64,000 nucleotides of DNA from Caballeronia novacaledonica. GTDB taxonomy: Bacteria; Pseudomonadota; Gammaproteobacteria; Burkholderiales; Burkholderiaceae. The position numbers were made by a program, and so were the translations under genes. The stretch covers positions 124,001 to 188,000 of the forward strand of contig NZ_OGTP01000008.1 of NCBI RefSeq assembly GCF_900258035.1, given 5' to 3'. Shown here piece by piece: positions 1-9,572 of the stretch; the stretch's first letter is position 1; the number at the start of each line of letters is the position of its first letter. The notes below the pieces were generated by a model. It had not been told where the DNA came from, did no database searches, and saw nothing but the letters and a program-made list of their open reading frames with translations.

Positions 1-3000
1 CGCCCGAACGGACGCAGCGTGTCGATGCCGCGCACCATCGCTTCGCCGGCGAGCGAGTTCAGCACGACATCGACGCCCGCTTTGCCGGTCAGTGCCAGCA
101 CGTCGTCGGCGAAGGCCAGGCTGCGCGAATCCAGCACGTGATCCGCACCGAGCAGACGCACGAACTCGCGCTTTTCGCGGCTGCCCGCGGTCGCGAACAC
201 TTCGGCGCCGAGATGGCGCGCGAGCTGGATCGCCGCAGTGCCGACGCCGCCCGCGCCGCCGTGGATCAGCACGCGCTCGCCCCGGCGCACGCGCGCGAGT
301 TCGACCAGCGCGTAAAACACGGTGAAGAACGCGGTCGGAATGGTCGCGGCTTCCTCGAACGTGAGGGCGGCCGGCTTGTGGCCGATAGCCGTGCTCGTCG
401 TGCGCACGCGCGTGGCGAACGACGCGGGCGCGAAACCGAGCACGGCGTCGCCCGGAGCGAACGCGGTGACGTCGCGGCCCACGCGCACGATGCGGCCCGA
501 CAGTTCCATGCCGATGCTCGCGCCCGCGAAACCCGCCTCGACGGCTTCGTCCGAGAGCAGGCCCATCACGTACATCACGTCGCGGAAGTTGAGGCCGGTG
601 GCGACCGGTTCGATCTCGACTTCGTCGGCGGCGAGCGCGGCGTCGGCGAGCGCGAGCCATTGCAGATTGCGCAGCGAGCCGGGATGCCCGAAGCCCAGCG
701 CCGCGGGCATCTCATCCGCCGCATCGAGTCGCGCGTGGTCGTCGGCATCGAGCATGCGGGGCACGTAACGGCCGAGCGGGCCCAGCACGACTTCCTCTTC
801 GCCATCGTGATCGAGGAGTTCGCCAGCGAGCAGCGCGTCCGCGTCACGGCATTCGGGCGATACGTCCACCAGACGGCAGCCGAGTTCCGGATGCTCGTTG
901 GCGAGCACGCGGCACAGTCCCCACAGCGTGGCCTGTTCCGGACGCAGCGCGGCGGCGTGGATGCCGGGCACCGCGAAGGGCGCGCCGCCGCGCGTCACGA
1001 CCGTCAGTTGCGCGGGCCCGCGATGCGCGGCCAGGTCGCGCACGAGCCGCGCCAGCGCAATCGACGTGTGCTCCTGCGCGGCGAGCGCGGCCTTGCCATC
1101 GACGGACGGCCCCGCTTCCGGCGCGACGTACACGATGCGCAAGGGCGCCGCATCCGGCGTCGCGGACAACACGTCGCGCACGGCGGACAAGGCCAGCGCC
1201 TCCACACGGGCGCCGGCAGCATGCAGCGCCGCGCGCAGTGCGTTGACGGAGCCGGTGCAGGCGTCGGCATATGCGATCAGCCACGTCGGCGCGGATGCAT
1301 CGACGGGCGCGGCCTGCGACGACACATGCGCCTGCCGCCCGGCACGCGCGAGCATCAGCGTGGGCATGCCTTCGAGATCGAGTTGCCGTTCCCGCACATG
1401 CACGACCTGCTCGAAACCCGCCTGCTCCAGCAGCGCGCTCACCTCGCCCGGCGCGAGGCGCGCGGGCGCGTCGTCGGTGCGCTGCGCCAGCACGATATCG
1501 GCGAAGCGGCTCGCGCGCGTTTCGCCGACGAGCACGAGCGCATCGGGCGCGAGCCGCTCGCGCAGCGTCTTCAGCACGTGCGGCGCGTCGCGGCGCGTCG
1601 AGAGGAAGCGGTCGAGAATCAGGACATCGAACGGCGCTTCGTCATCGGGCAGAACGAAGCCGTTCGCATCGTCGACGGTGAGCATGCGCGCGCCCGACGC
1701 CGCTTGCGCCGCGAGCGCGGCCTGCTGCGCGGCGCTGCACGCGAGCGCGTGATCGCAGCGCGCGGGCGTCGGCATCGACGGCAGCGGGCGAGAAACCTCG
1801 ATATCCAGACGGCCGATTTCCAGCACGCGCAAACGGCGCGGCTCGCGCCACGCGGACGACGCCTGCGCCACGCACCCGGCGATGAGCGCGCGCGCATGTC
1901 CCCACGTCGGCGACGACTCGAACAGATGTTCGATCAGGCTTTCGCTGGTCGGCGTCATCAGCGCGCGGGCGTCGATTTCGCCCTTGAGCAACGCGGGCAG
2001 CGCGGCGCCGTAATCGCCCAGCAGCGCCAGCTCGGCCACGTGCGCGGGCGACTGCGCGAGCAGGCTCGACCAGAGTTCTTGCGTCGAGGGCAGCGCCGCG
2101 CAGGCGTTCGCGTCACGCACGAGACGAACGCCTTCGCGCGTCGCCAGCCCGTCTTCGATGAGCATCGCGGCCAGCCGCTCGACGAGCGCCGGCTGCGCGC
2201 ATTCGGGCGGGAACGGCGCATCGAACGCGCCGATCGCGTCCAGCGCGTGCAACGCATGGCAGCTCGCGAGCACGTCCAGCAGCGGCAGAATCTCGGTCAG
2301 ATGCATCGCGCGACGGTCGTCGCCGGCACGCGCCGCAAGCTGCACCGTGGCGGATTCGACGAGCGCCGCCGGTGCCGGAATCGACGATGCATCGAATGCG
2401 CCGCGCATCGGCCGCTGTTCGAGACGAAAGACATAGCGCGGCGCAGCCGCCTTCCGCCGCCCCGCCAGATCGACGCGGCGGAAGCGGCAAGCGGACAGAC
2501 GCGCGGCAATGCCGCCGTTCGCGCCGATGAACTCGAACGTCGCCACCACCGAATGCGGGCTGAAGCGCTCGACCGTCACGAGCACGCGCGCGATGTCGCC
2601 GCTCACGAAGTCCGCGCGGCCGATCTGCACCGGCACATAAGCGGCGCGCGCGGCGCCGGCCTCGCGCGCGAGCAGCGCGAAGAGCGGATGAAAACCGCTG
2701 TCGGTCAGCGCCGGATGCAACAGATAGTGCGCGAGCGCGTCCGCGTTCAACGCGTCCGGCCGGGCGAGTTCGGCGAGCGCCATGCGTTCGGCGATGCGCA
2801 CCTCGCGCACCCAGCGAAACGCCGGTCCGTACGAAAGACCGATCGCTTCCGCGTTCGCATACAGCAGCGCGCCGGGCTGCGCCGGTTGCCGCAGCAGCGC
2901 GTCGAAGGCACCCGTCGGCGCGCGGCGTTCGGGCGTGAGCGTCGTGCCGCTCGCGAGCAGCCGGCCGGTCACGTTGAGCGACCACGCCTCGGCGCTCAGC

Positions 3001-5117
3001 CGGTCGCGCGTTTCGATCGTGAACGCGCCCGTGCGGCTATCGACGATCAGTCGGAAGGTCTTCGACTGCGCGCCATGAAAAACGACCGGCAGACCGATCT
3101 CGAAGTTTTCGAGCGCGCAAGACGGCGTGCCGAAGAACGCGCGGCCCGCCGCCAGCGCCATCTCCAGGAAGCCCGCGCCCGGGAACGTCACGCCGCCATC
3201 GACGACGTGATCCGCGAGATACGCAATGCGCGCCGGATCGATCTGGTTCTCCCACGCGAACGCGTGCTCGCTCAGCCGGTATCCGAGCAGCGGATGCTCG
3301 CGGCGGCGATCGACGAGCCCGTAGCCCTCGGCCGTAGGCGCACTCCAGTGGCGCTCGCGCTGCCACGGATACGCGGGCAGACTCACATCGCGAACCAGCG
3401 CGCCGCGCGGCACGAAGCGCTCGCGTGCCATGCGCGCGCCGTGCGCGACCGCCGAAAACGCCGCGTGGGCGAGCATCGCGGCGGTATCGTGGTGACGCTC
3501 GAGCGTGGGCAGCGCGACGCCCGCGACGTTCAACGCCGCCAGCGACGCCTTGATATAGCGGCGCAGAATCGAATGCGGCCCGACTTCGATGAACACGCGC
3601 ACGCCCTCATCCGCGATGCAGGCGATGGCCTCGCGAAAACGCACCGGCTGGCGGATATTGCGCCACCAGTAGGCGGCGTCGAGCGCGTGGCCGTCGAGCG
3701 CGCCGCCCGTCACGGTCGAGACGAACAGGCCGTGTCCGGATGCGGGATGAAGGTCCGCGAGCGAATCGCGGATTATCGGCTCGATCGGGTCCATGTGCCT
3801 GCTGTGGAACGCGTAGTCGAGATCGAGCATGCGCACGAAGCGGCCGCTTTGCTCGAGCGTCGCGGCAAGCGCCGTGAGGCCCGCGAACGACCCGGCGAGC
3901 GTCACCGCGTCCGGGCTGTTGACGCTCGCGATTTCGACCTCGTCCCGCAAGCCGAGCTGCGCGATCAGTTCGTGCGCCGCGCCCTCGCCGATGCCCGCCG
4001 CGCACATGCGGCCGCTGCCGCGCGTGAGCGCCTGGGCGCGGCTGCGGATCTTGATGACCTTCACGGCATCCGCCAGCGGCAACGCGCCCGCGGCCCACGC
4101 CGCCGCCACTTCGCCGACGCTGTGACCGGTGCACGCGTGATATTCGATGCCCCGCGCGACGAGCGCCTTCACCACGCCGACCTGCATCGCGAAAAGGAGC
4201 GGCTGCGCGTGCTCGGTCGCGGCGATCGTCGGTGCATCGACGCCGGCTTCGAGCATCGCAAGCAGCGATGCGCTGCCGTCCGCCGTCCAGAGCGCGTCCA
4301 CCTCGGCGATGGCCGCGCGAAACGCGGCGCTCTCTTCGAGCAGGCGTTTGCCCATGCCGGCCCATTGCGAACCGTTGCCCGAAAACACGAGCGCGGCGCG
4401 CGCTTCGTCCGCGACGGCCTGCCCGGTCGCGACGGCCGGCGGCAACGTCGTTAAATCGGGCGATGCGAGCGCGTGCAGCGCTTCGCGTGCTTCGTCGAGC
4501 GACGCGGGCGCGATGACCGCGCGCTCTTCGAGCCATTGCCGCCGATGCGCCGCCGCAGCGGCCAGCGCGTTCCACGCGGCGCCCGCTTCCAGGCGCGCGA
4601 GATATCCTCCGGCGAGCGCCGCGAGCGCATCGCGCGAGCGCGCCGAGATCAGGAGCGGATAGAGCGCGTCGTCATCGGGCGATTCGAGCGGTGCGTCATC
4701 CGCGATGGCCGGGCGGCTCGTCAGCACGACGTGCGCATTCGTGCCGCCGAAGCCGAACGAGCTGACGCCGACGACGAGCGGCTCATCGCCATGACCGAGC
4801 GGCGTGAACTGCTCCACGACGCGCAGCCGTCCGCCTTCGAAATCGATATTCGGATTCGGCGTTTCGAAGTGCAGCGAACGCGGCGCGGCCCGATGCCGGA
4901 GGCACAGAATCGCCTTGAACAGGCCCGCCATGCCCGACGCCGTTTCGAGGTGACCGATATTCGTCTTGGCCGAACCGATCAGCAGCGGCCGCTTCGCATC
5001 GCGCCCCGCGCTCGCGACTTCGATCAGCGTGCGCGTCTCGATCGGATCGCCGACCGCCGTGCCGGTGCCGTGCGCTTCCATGTAATCGACGTCGTGCGGA
5101 TCGACGCCCGCGCGCGC
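1..5117 (-). pseudogene. wcbR: Type I polyketide synthase, remainder after the stop (rest of KS, AT, DH, degenerate MT, ER; runs off the left edge)
   Basis: The frame of the N-terminal fragment continues open for about 1,700 codons. Directly after the TAA come ARAGVDPHDVDYMEAHGTGT (KS His near 5072) and KTNIGHLE. The acyltransferase follows (VFSGNGSQWAGMG near 4370, GHSVGE near 4125), then the dehydratase (DHVVDGGVTFPG, an HxxxGxxxxP motif, near 3205, and DSGFHPL near 2700). Around 1600-2400 lies a methyltransferase-like stretch whose SAM motif reads LEIGRLDIEV instead of LEIGxGxG, then a noncatalytic KR-like segment. An enoyl reductase with GGAGGVGTAAIQLA lies near 220-260. KR and ACP would fall left of the window. 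In Burkholderia capsule clusters such a PKS is thought to make an acyl group for the polysaccharide or its lipid. Restart at ATG 5081 would not restore the KS. It is annotated as a pseudogene only because of the single stop at 5118-5120. Confidence 0.75.
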
Positions 5118-5999
5118 TTACACCGTGCGCAAGAGGTCCGCTTGCGCCGCCGCGCCCGGCACGCTGATGCCGCCTTGCGAGAAGCCGTCCGAGTTCACGC
5201 CCGTGCCCGCGATGACGGCGTGGATCGTGTCGCCATCGGCGAGCGCCCGAGCGAGCGTCTTGAGCACGACGACCGCGCCGCCTTCGGCGCGCACGTAGCC
5301 GTCGGCGGTGGCGTCGAAGGCACGGCAGCGGCCGCGCGGCGACAGCATCGACGCTTTCGAGAACGCCACGAAGCCGAACGGATGCAGCAGCAGATTGACG
5401 CCGCCCGCGATCGCGGTGTCGGCCTCGCCCGATTCGAGCGCGCGCACCGCCTGATGCAACGCGACGAGCGACGACGAGCACGCCGTGTCGATCGACATGC
5501 TCGGCCCGCGTAAATCGAACCAATACGAGAGCCGGTTCGACGCGATGCTGAGCGTGTTGCCCGTCGCCGAATACGGATCGATCGCGCTGAGATCGTCCAT
5601 CGAGCGATTGCCGTAGTCGGGGCTCGCGACGCCCACATACACGCCGCAGCGCGTGCCGCGCTGCGCGCGCGGCGGCATGCCGGCGTCCTCGAACGCTTCC
5701 CACGCGAGCTCCAGCAAGAGACGCTGCTGCGGGTCCATCTGCGCGGCTTCGCGCGGCGAGATGCCGAAGAAGTTCGCGTCGAAGCCGGCGACGTCGTCGA
5801 GCACGCCCGCGGCGAACGTATAGCTTCTGCCCGGCTCGCGCTTGTTCGGATGCCGATAGAAATCCGTGCCGAAACGCCCGGCCGGAATCTCGGTGACGGC
5901 GTCCGTTTCGTTACGCAGCAGTTCCCAGAATTCGTCGGGGTTCGTCACGCCGCCGGGAAAACGGCAAGCCATTCCAACGATCGCAATCTTTTCATTCAT
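5118..5999 (-). CDS. wcbR: Type I polyketide synthase, N-terminal ketosynthase fragment ending at an in-frame TAA
   Basis: This is the start of a type I PKS/fatty-acid-synthase-like protein, resembling WcbR of the Burkholderia pseudomallei capsule I cluster. The product begins MNEKIAIVGMACRFPGG, the usual KS opening, and carries the active-site Cys at residue 174 in DTACSSS. It stops at codon 294 (TAA, plus-strand tta at 5118-5120). In KS domains this position is the Tyr of a conserved LLRxVYARAG segment, and the same frame continues without another stop to the window edge, so TAA has probably replaced TAC or TAT. The fragment lacks both catalytic histidines and cannot be an active KS alone. 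The ATG overlaps the stop of the upstream membrane-protein gene by 8 nt, so the gene is the last visible member of a capsule operon. A base-calling error is the main alternative. Confidence 0.85.
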   Translation of the reverse strand: MNEKIAIVGMACRFPGGVTNPDEFWELLRNETDAVTEIPAGRFGTDFYRHPNKREPGRSYTFAAGVLDDVAGFDANFFGISPREAAQMDPQQRLLLELAWEAFEDAGMPPRAQRGTRCGVYVGVASPDYGNRSMDDLSAIDPYSATGNTLSIASNRLSYWFDLRGPSMSIDTACSSSLVALHQAVRALESGEADTAIAGGVNLLLHPFGFVAFSKASMLSPRGRCRAFDATADGYVRAEGGAVVVLKTLARALADGDTIHAVIAGTGVNSDGFSQGGISVPGAAAQADLLRTV

Positions 6000-7542
6000 G
6001 TTCTTGTACTTCCTCAGCCGGCGCTTTGCGCGTCGTTCGTTCTCTGGCGTGCCCGCCGCTCATCGCATCGATCACGGCCAGGCCCAATTCGTCGGCGCGC
6101 AGATGCTTCGTTGCGCCGGATCGCGTGCCGAAATTTCTCCAGACAAGGAACCGGCTCGTGCCGGGCTCGCAGCCGACGAGCCGATAGACGCGCGGCATCG
6201 CGGGCACGTGATCGCCGTAGAAGCACACGACCGTCTCACGCTTGCGCGCGCGCAGATACCCGAGCAGGCGGCCGAGCATCGCGTCGGCGTGAACCAGATG
6301 GCGCAGATAGGCCGTCAGCGCGCGTGCATCGCTTTCGTCGCCGAGTCCGTGGAATGCCGCGCTTTCGCCGGGCGTCACGCGCTCCAGATGCAGCGGGCCG
6401 TGGTTTTCCATGGTCACGGCGAAGATGAATGCGGGCGCGCCGTGATCGTCGAGCGCGCCGATGATCGCGTCGGTCACGGCTTCATCGGATACATAGGCGC
6501 CTGCGCGCCGCGCATGCGCGAACGCCTCGATATCCATGAAGCGATCGAAGCCCAGATGACGATACGCGCGATCGCGCCCGAAAAAGTCCGCGTGATACGG
6601 ATGAATCGCGAGCGTCCGATACCCCGAGCGCGCGAACCACGACACCAGCGAGGCGCTCGCGCGCCGCAGAAACGCATACGGATAGAAGCGCGCATAGCCG
6701 AGACGCGTCTGATCCAGACCGCTCAGCACGGCGAACTCCGAGCGCATGGTGTTCGCGCCCCACGCGGGCACGTCGAGCTCGCCGTGCAGCGCGGCTTCCT
6801 CGCATGCGCGGTCGAAATGCGCGAGCAAGGTCGTGCGAATCGACGGATGGAGCACGCGCGCGTCGAAGAACGACTCGCTCTGGATGACGATCACATCGGG
6901 ATGCGTTTGCGTCGTGCGCGCCGCGGCGAACGGACCGGCCGCGAGCGCGCGTTGCAGCGCGCGAACGGTCGCCGGACGCAGACCGTTCACGAGATAAGCG
7001 ACGAACACCACGAGAAAACCGTGGCGCCGCTGATCTTCCACCGGCGACAAGGAAAGCGGCAGGCGCGCGCCGAGCAGGCAGCACGAAATCAGGCACAGGC
7101 AGGCGAGCAGCAGCGCGCTTGCAATGGGACGCGGCGCGAGCGGCGCCTCGGCGAGCCAGGCGGCGGCGAACGACACGGCGCCCAGCGCGAGCGCGACGAT
7201 CTTGCCCGGCGTGAGAAACGGCAGATAAAGGCGCGGGTGCGCGAACAACTGGCTGAAGAGGCTCAGATCGGTGAAAAGGAACGGCTCGCGCAGCGACTCG
7301 TATTTGGCATTGCTGATGACGGCGAGCGCGCCGGCCAGCAGCACGGTCACGCCCATCGAGAAGAACAGGCGACCCGATGCGGCCAGCATGCAAAAGCAGA
7401 CGAACGCACACACCGATACATGCAGCGCGAACGCGCACCCGCTGCGCCGCAACGATGCGCGCGGCTTCGCGATCGCATCGGGGATCAGCGCGCCGGCCGA
7501 CGCGGCGAGCGCGGCCAGCATCGCGGCCGTCGCGCCGCTCAT
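5992..7542 (-). CDS. LTA-synthase-like / sulfatase-fold membrane phosphotransferase (WcbQ position)
   Basis: This 516-residue protein has several hydrophobic segments in residues 35-185, then an extracytoplasmic alkaline-phosphatase-fold domain. Motifs match the LtaS/MdoB family: VIVIQSESFFDAR (metal-site Glu at 223), NTMRSEF with the candidate nucleophile Thr265, IHPYHADFFGRD, FAVTMENHGP and FYGDHVPAMP. Family members transfer phosphoglycerol or related headgroups to glycans or glycolipids at the outer face of the inner membrane. The ATG at 7542 overlaps the SDR stop as ATGA, and the stop overlaps the PKS start by 8 nt, so expression is probably coupled. The position between a capsule SDR and the PKS corresponds to wcbQ of B. 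pseudomallei capsule I. Phosphoglycerol decoration of the capsule is inference; a sulfatase or phosphoethanolamine transferase role is possible. Confidence 0.82.
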   Translation of the reverse strand: MSGATAAMLAALAASAGALIPDAIAKPRASLRRSGCAFALHVSVCAFVCFCMLAASGRLFFSMGVTVLLAGALAVISNAKYESLREPFLFTDLSLFSQLFAHPRLYLPFLTPGKIVALALGAVSFAAAWLAEAPLAPRPIASALLLACLCLISCCLLGARLPLSLSPVEDQRRHGFLVVFVAYLVNGLRPATVRALQRALAAGPFAAARTTQTHPDVIVIQSESFFDARVLHPSIRTTLLAHFDRACEEAALHGELDVPAWGANTMRSEFAVLSGLDQTRLGYARFYPYAFLRRASASLVSWFARSGYRTLAIHPYHADFFGRDRAYRHLGFDRFMDIEAFAHARRAGAYVSDEAVTDAIIGALDDHGAPAFIFAVTMENHGPLHLERVTPGESAAFHGLGDESDARALTAYLRHLVHADAMLGRLLGYLRARKRETVVCFYGDHVPAMPRVYRLVGCEPGTSRFLVWRNFGTRSGATKHLRADELGLAVIDAMSGGHARERTTRKAPAEEVQEHE

Positions 7543-8327
7543 TCGCGCGCCTCGCGCGGCATCAGCGACAAGCGTTGCAGGATCACGTCGGCCAGTGCAT
7601 GCGGTAAAAGCGCGAGGAAGCGCATGCCGAGCGAGAGGCCCGCCGGAAACGCGATCTCGGAGCGTCGCGCCGACAGCTTGCGGCGGATGTATCGCGCGGC
7701 CTTCTGCGATGACCAGATGAAGGGTTTGTCGCCGGGAAAGACATCGCTCATCGCGGTCTGGACGAAGCCCGGCAACACGACCGTGAGCTTGACGCCAGCG
7801 CGCGCGAGCAGCGGGCGCACGGAGTCGCCGTACGCCTTGAGCGCGGCCTTGCTTGCACAGTAGGCAGGCGAGATCGCCATGCCGCGCAGGGCCGCGAGCG
7901 AACTGACGAGCGCGATGTGTCCGCGGCCGCGTTCGCGCATGCGCTCGGCGACGGGCAGCACGGCATGCAGCGCGCCGTAGAAGTTGGTGTCGACGACCGT
8001 GCCCGTGCGCACGAGATCTTCCCAGTCGCTCGACGAAGCGACCGTGCTCGCCACGCCCGCATTCGCGATCAGCAGATCGATGGGATGCGCGGCATCGAAG
8101 CCGGTGAGCCATGCATTCATGGCGTGCGCATCGCGCACGTCCAGCGCGCCCGTGAGCACCTGCGCGCCGCGCGCGCGGCATCGGCGGGCGCAGGCTGCGA
8201 GGCGCGCGCGGTCGCGTCCGATGAGCCCGAGGACGACATCCGGCGCGGCGTATTCGTGCGCCAGGGCCGCGCCCAGACCCGCGCTCGCCCCGGTCACGAC
8301 GATCACGCGATACGCCGCGCTAGCCAT
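7539..8327 (-). CDS. wcbP: Short-chain dehydrogenase/reductase of the capsule operon (WcbP-like)
   Basis: This 262-residue classical SDR has the NAD(P)-binding TGASAGLG at residues 12-19, IANAGV near 87, and the catalytic set Ser142/143, Tyr156 and Lys160 (YCASK). The C-terminal 60 residues are hydrophobic and basic, suggesting membrane association and fitting SDRs that act on long-chain acyl or ketoacyl substrates. The ATG at 8327 was chosen because it opens the Rossmann fold (MASAAYRVIVVTG) and overlaps the preceding stop by 8 nt. The gene lies between KpsS and the LTA-synthase-like gene and just before the PKS, the arrangement of wcbP in B. pseudomallei. A role in reducing the PKS product is inferred; the substrate is unknown. 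Confidence 0.85.
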   Translation of the reverse strand: MASAAYRVIVVTGASAGLGAALAHEYAAPDVVLGLIGRDRARLAACARRCRARGAQVLTGALDVRDAHAMNAWLTGFDAAHPIDLLIANAGVASTVASSSDWEDLVRTGTVVDTNFYGALHAVLPVAERMRERGRGHIALVSSLAALRGMAISPAYCASKAALKAYGDSVRPLLARAGVKLTVVLPGFVQTAMSDVFPGDKPFIWSSQKAARYIRRKLSARRSEIAFPAGLSLGMRFLALLPHALADVILQRLSLMPREARE

Positions 8328-9531
8328 GCTCGCGCGCCTCCAGGCGCTCGACTGCGCCGGCCGTCGCCATCGCGATTCCGGTTTTGATGTAGAAGTCGCC
8401 GTTGATCTGGGTGTGGTGCACGACGTAATCGAGAAACGCCTCGTAAAGCGTGACGTCGGGCGCCTCGCCGTGCAGCCAGAAGGCATCGAGATCGCCTTGC
8501 CACGTCAGGCCGGGCATCGAATAGACGGCGGTGCCGAGCGCAATGAGCGGACGGCGGTGATGCAGCGCGGACATGCCCACCGTGCTGTTGACGACGACGA
8601 CGCCGCGCGCGTGCCCGAGCAGCGTCGGCAGATGGCCGCCGTCGATGAAACGCACGCGCTCCGCGATCCCGAGCGTACGCGCGAGATTCATCGTGAACTG
8701 CCGGTGATCGGTGAGTCCGGTGTCCAGCGGATGATTTTTCAGCGCGATCAGCGAGCGGGCCGGGGCGTTATCCGCGAACGAAGTCAGCACTTTCCGGATG
8801 GTCTCGTGCACGCCGTCGAACGGCGAGTGCACGACGATCTGCGAGTCGGCGTCCAGTTGCAGCGGGAAAAAGTAATAGCCGTCCGCGCAGGTCCGCAATT
8901 CGGCGGTCACGGCTCGGGCTTCGCTGTCGAAGCGCCGCTGGGCGAGCACCCGCGAAGCCAGCCCCGCGTACTCCGCGAAACCGTTCCTCGGCCGATGCGT
9001 GCGGTAGTGCGGAAAGCGCCACTTGAAGGCGGTGTTCGCCGCCCGGTAACGGATGTCGTGAAGCGCCCGCTCGGCGACGTTATAGCCGGTCGGCGCGGCG
9101 GCCGCCACGCGCGGCGTGCTCGCGCGCCGGTCGAGATACCACGACGGATCGCATGGCAAGGTGGAGCGGGCATTCACGCCGACGCGCTCGAGCGTCAGCC
9201 AGAAAGGCCGAACGTAACCTTCCTCGAACACGTTCGCGGTCACGCCATGCGTGCGGCACAACGGATGCACATGCCGGTGAATCTCGCGGCAATCGCCGAA
9301 CAGGATGACGTCGCTGAAGCCGCCTTCGCTCAATACGTCGCGATACCACGCCGGCAACGCCTCGGGCGTGCCCGTGTAGTTCCATGACGGCGTATCGCCC
9401 GCATAGAGCAGATCGCCGCCGCAGAAGTTGACGCGTTGCACGGCATGGCCGCGTGCCTGCAGCGCCGCCCCGAGCCGACGGAAAAACGGCGATGCCGTGC
9501 CCTGGAGAATCAAGAATGAACGACGCGTCAT
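8320..9531 (-). CDS. kpsS: Capsule polysaccharide modification/export protein KpsS (beta-Kdo transferase family)
   Basis: This 403-residue cytoplasmic protein opens MTRRSFLILQGTASPFFRRL, with FEEGYVRPFW, LIALKNHPLDTG and VVVVNSTVGMSALHHRRP, the signature of KpsS/LipB. KpsS and KpsC are retaining beta-Kdo transferases that build the Kdo linker on lysophosphatidylglycerol, which anchors group 2-type capsules. The start at 9531 was chosen because upstream in-frame sequence is arginine-rich and unlike protein. It corresponds to wcbO in B. pseudomallei. The partner kpsC lies in the divergent arm of the locus (18818-20839), so both linker enzymes are present. Confidence 0.9.
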   Translation of the reverse strand: MTRRSFLILQGTASPFFRRLGAALQARGHAVQRVNFCGGDLLYAGDTPSWNYTGTPEALPAWYRDVLSEGGFSDVILFGDCREIHRHVHPLCRTHGVTANVFEEGYVRPFWLTLERVGVNARSTLPCDPSWYLDRRASTPRVAAAAPTGYNVAERALHDIRYRAANTAFKWRFPHYRTHRPRNGFAEYAGLASRVLAQRRFDSEARAVTAELRTCADGYYFFPLQLDADSQIVVHSPFDGVHETIRKVLTSFADNAPARSLIALKNHPLDTGLTDHRQFTMNLARTLGIAERVRFIDGGHLPTLLGHARGVVVVNSTVGMSALHHRRPLIALGTAVYSMPGLTWQGDLDAFWLHGEAPDVTLYEAFLDYVVHHTQINGDFYIKTGIAMATAGAVERLEAREHG

Positions 9532-9572
9532 TGCGTTTGACCAAAGAGATTTTTCGACGGAAAGAAGCCTGC

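Noticed and set aside
138..4454. A 1,438-codon plus-strand open frame antisense to the PKS
   Set aside because: Its translation is arginine-, histidine- and alanine-rich without any fold signature, while the minus strand shows clear PKS domains. Long antisense frames are a common artefact of high third-position GC.
5866..7863. A 665-codon plus-strand open frame opposite the LTA-synthase-like gene
   Set aside because: Composition is low-information and Arg-rich. The minus strand encodes a recognisable membrane enzyme with overlapping start and stop codons.
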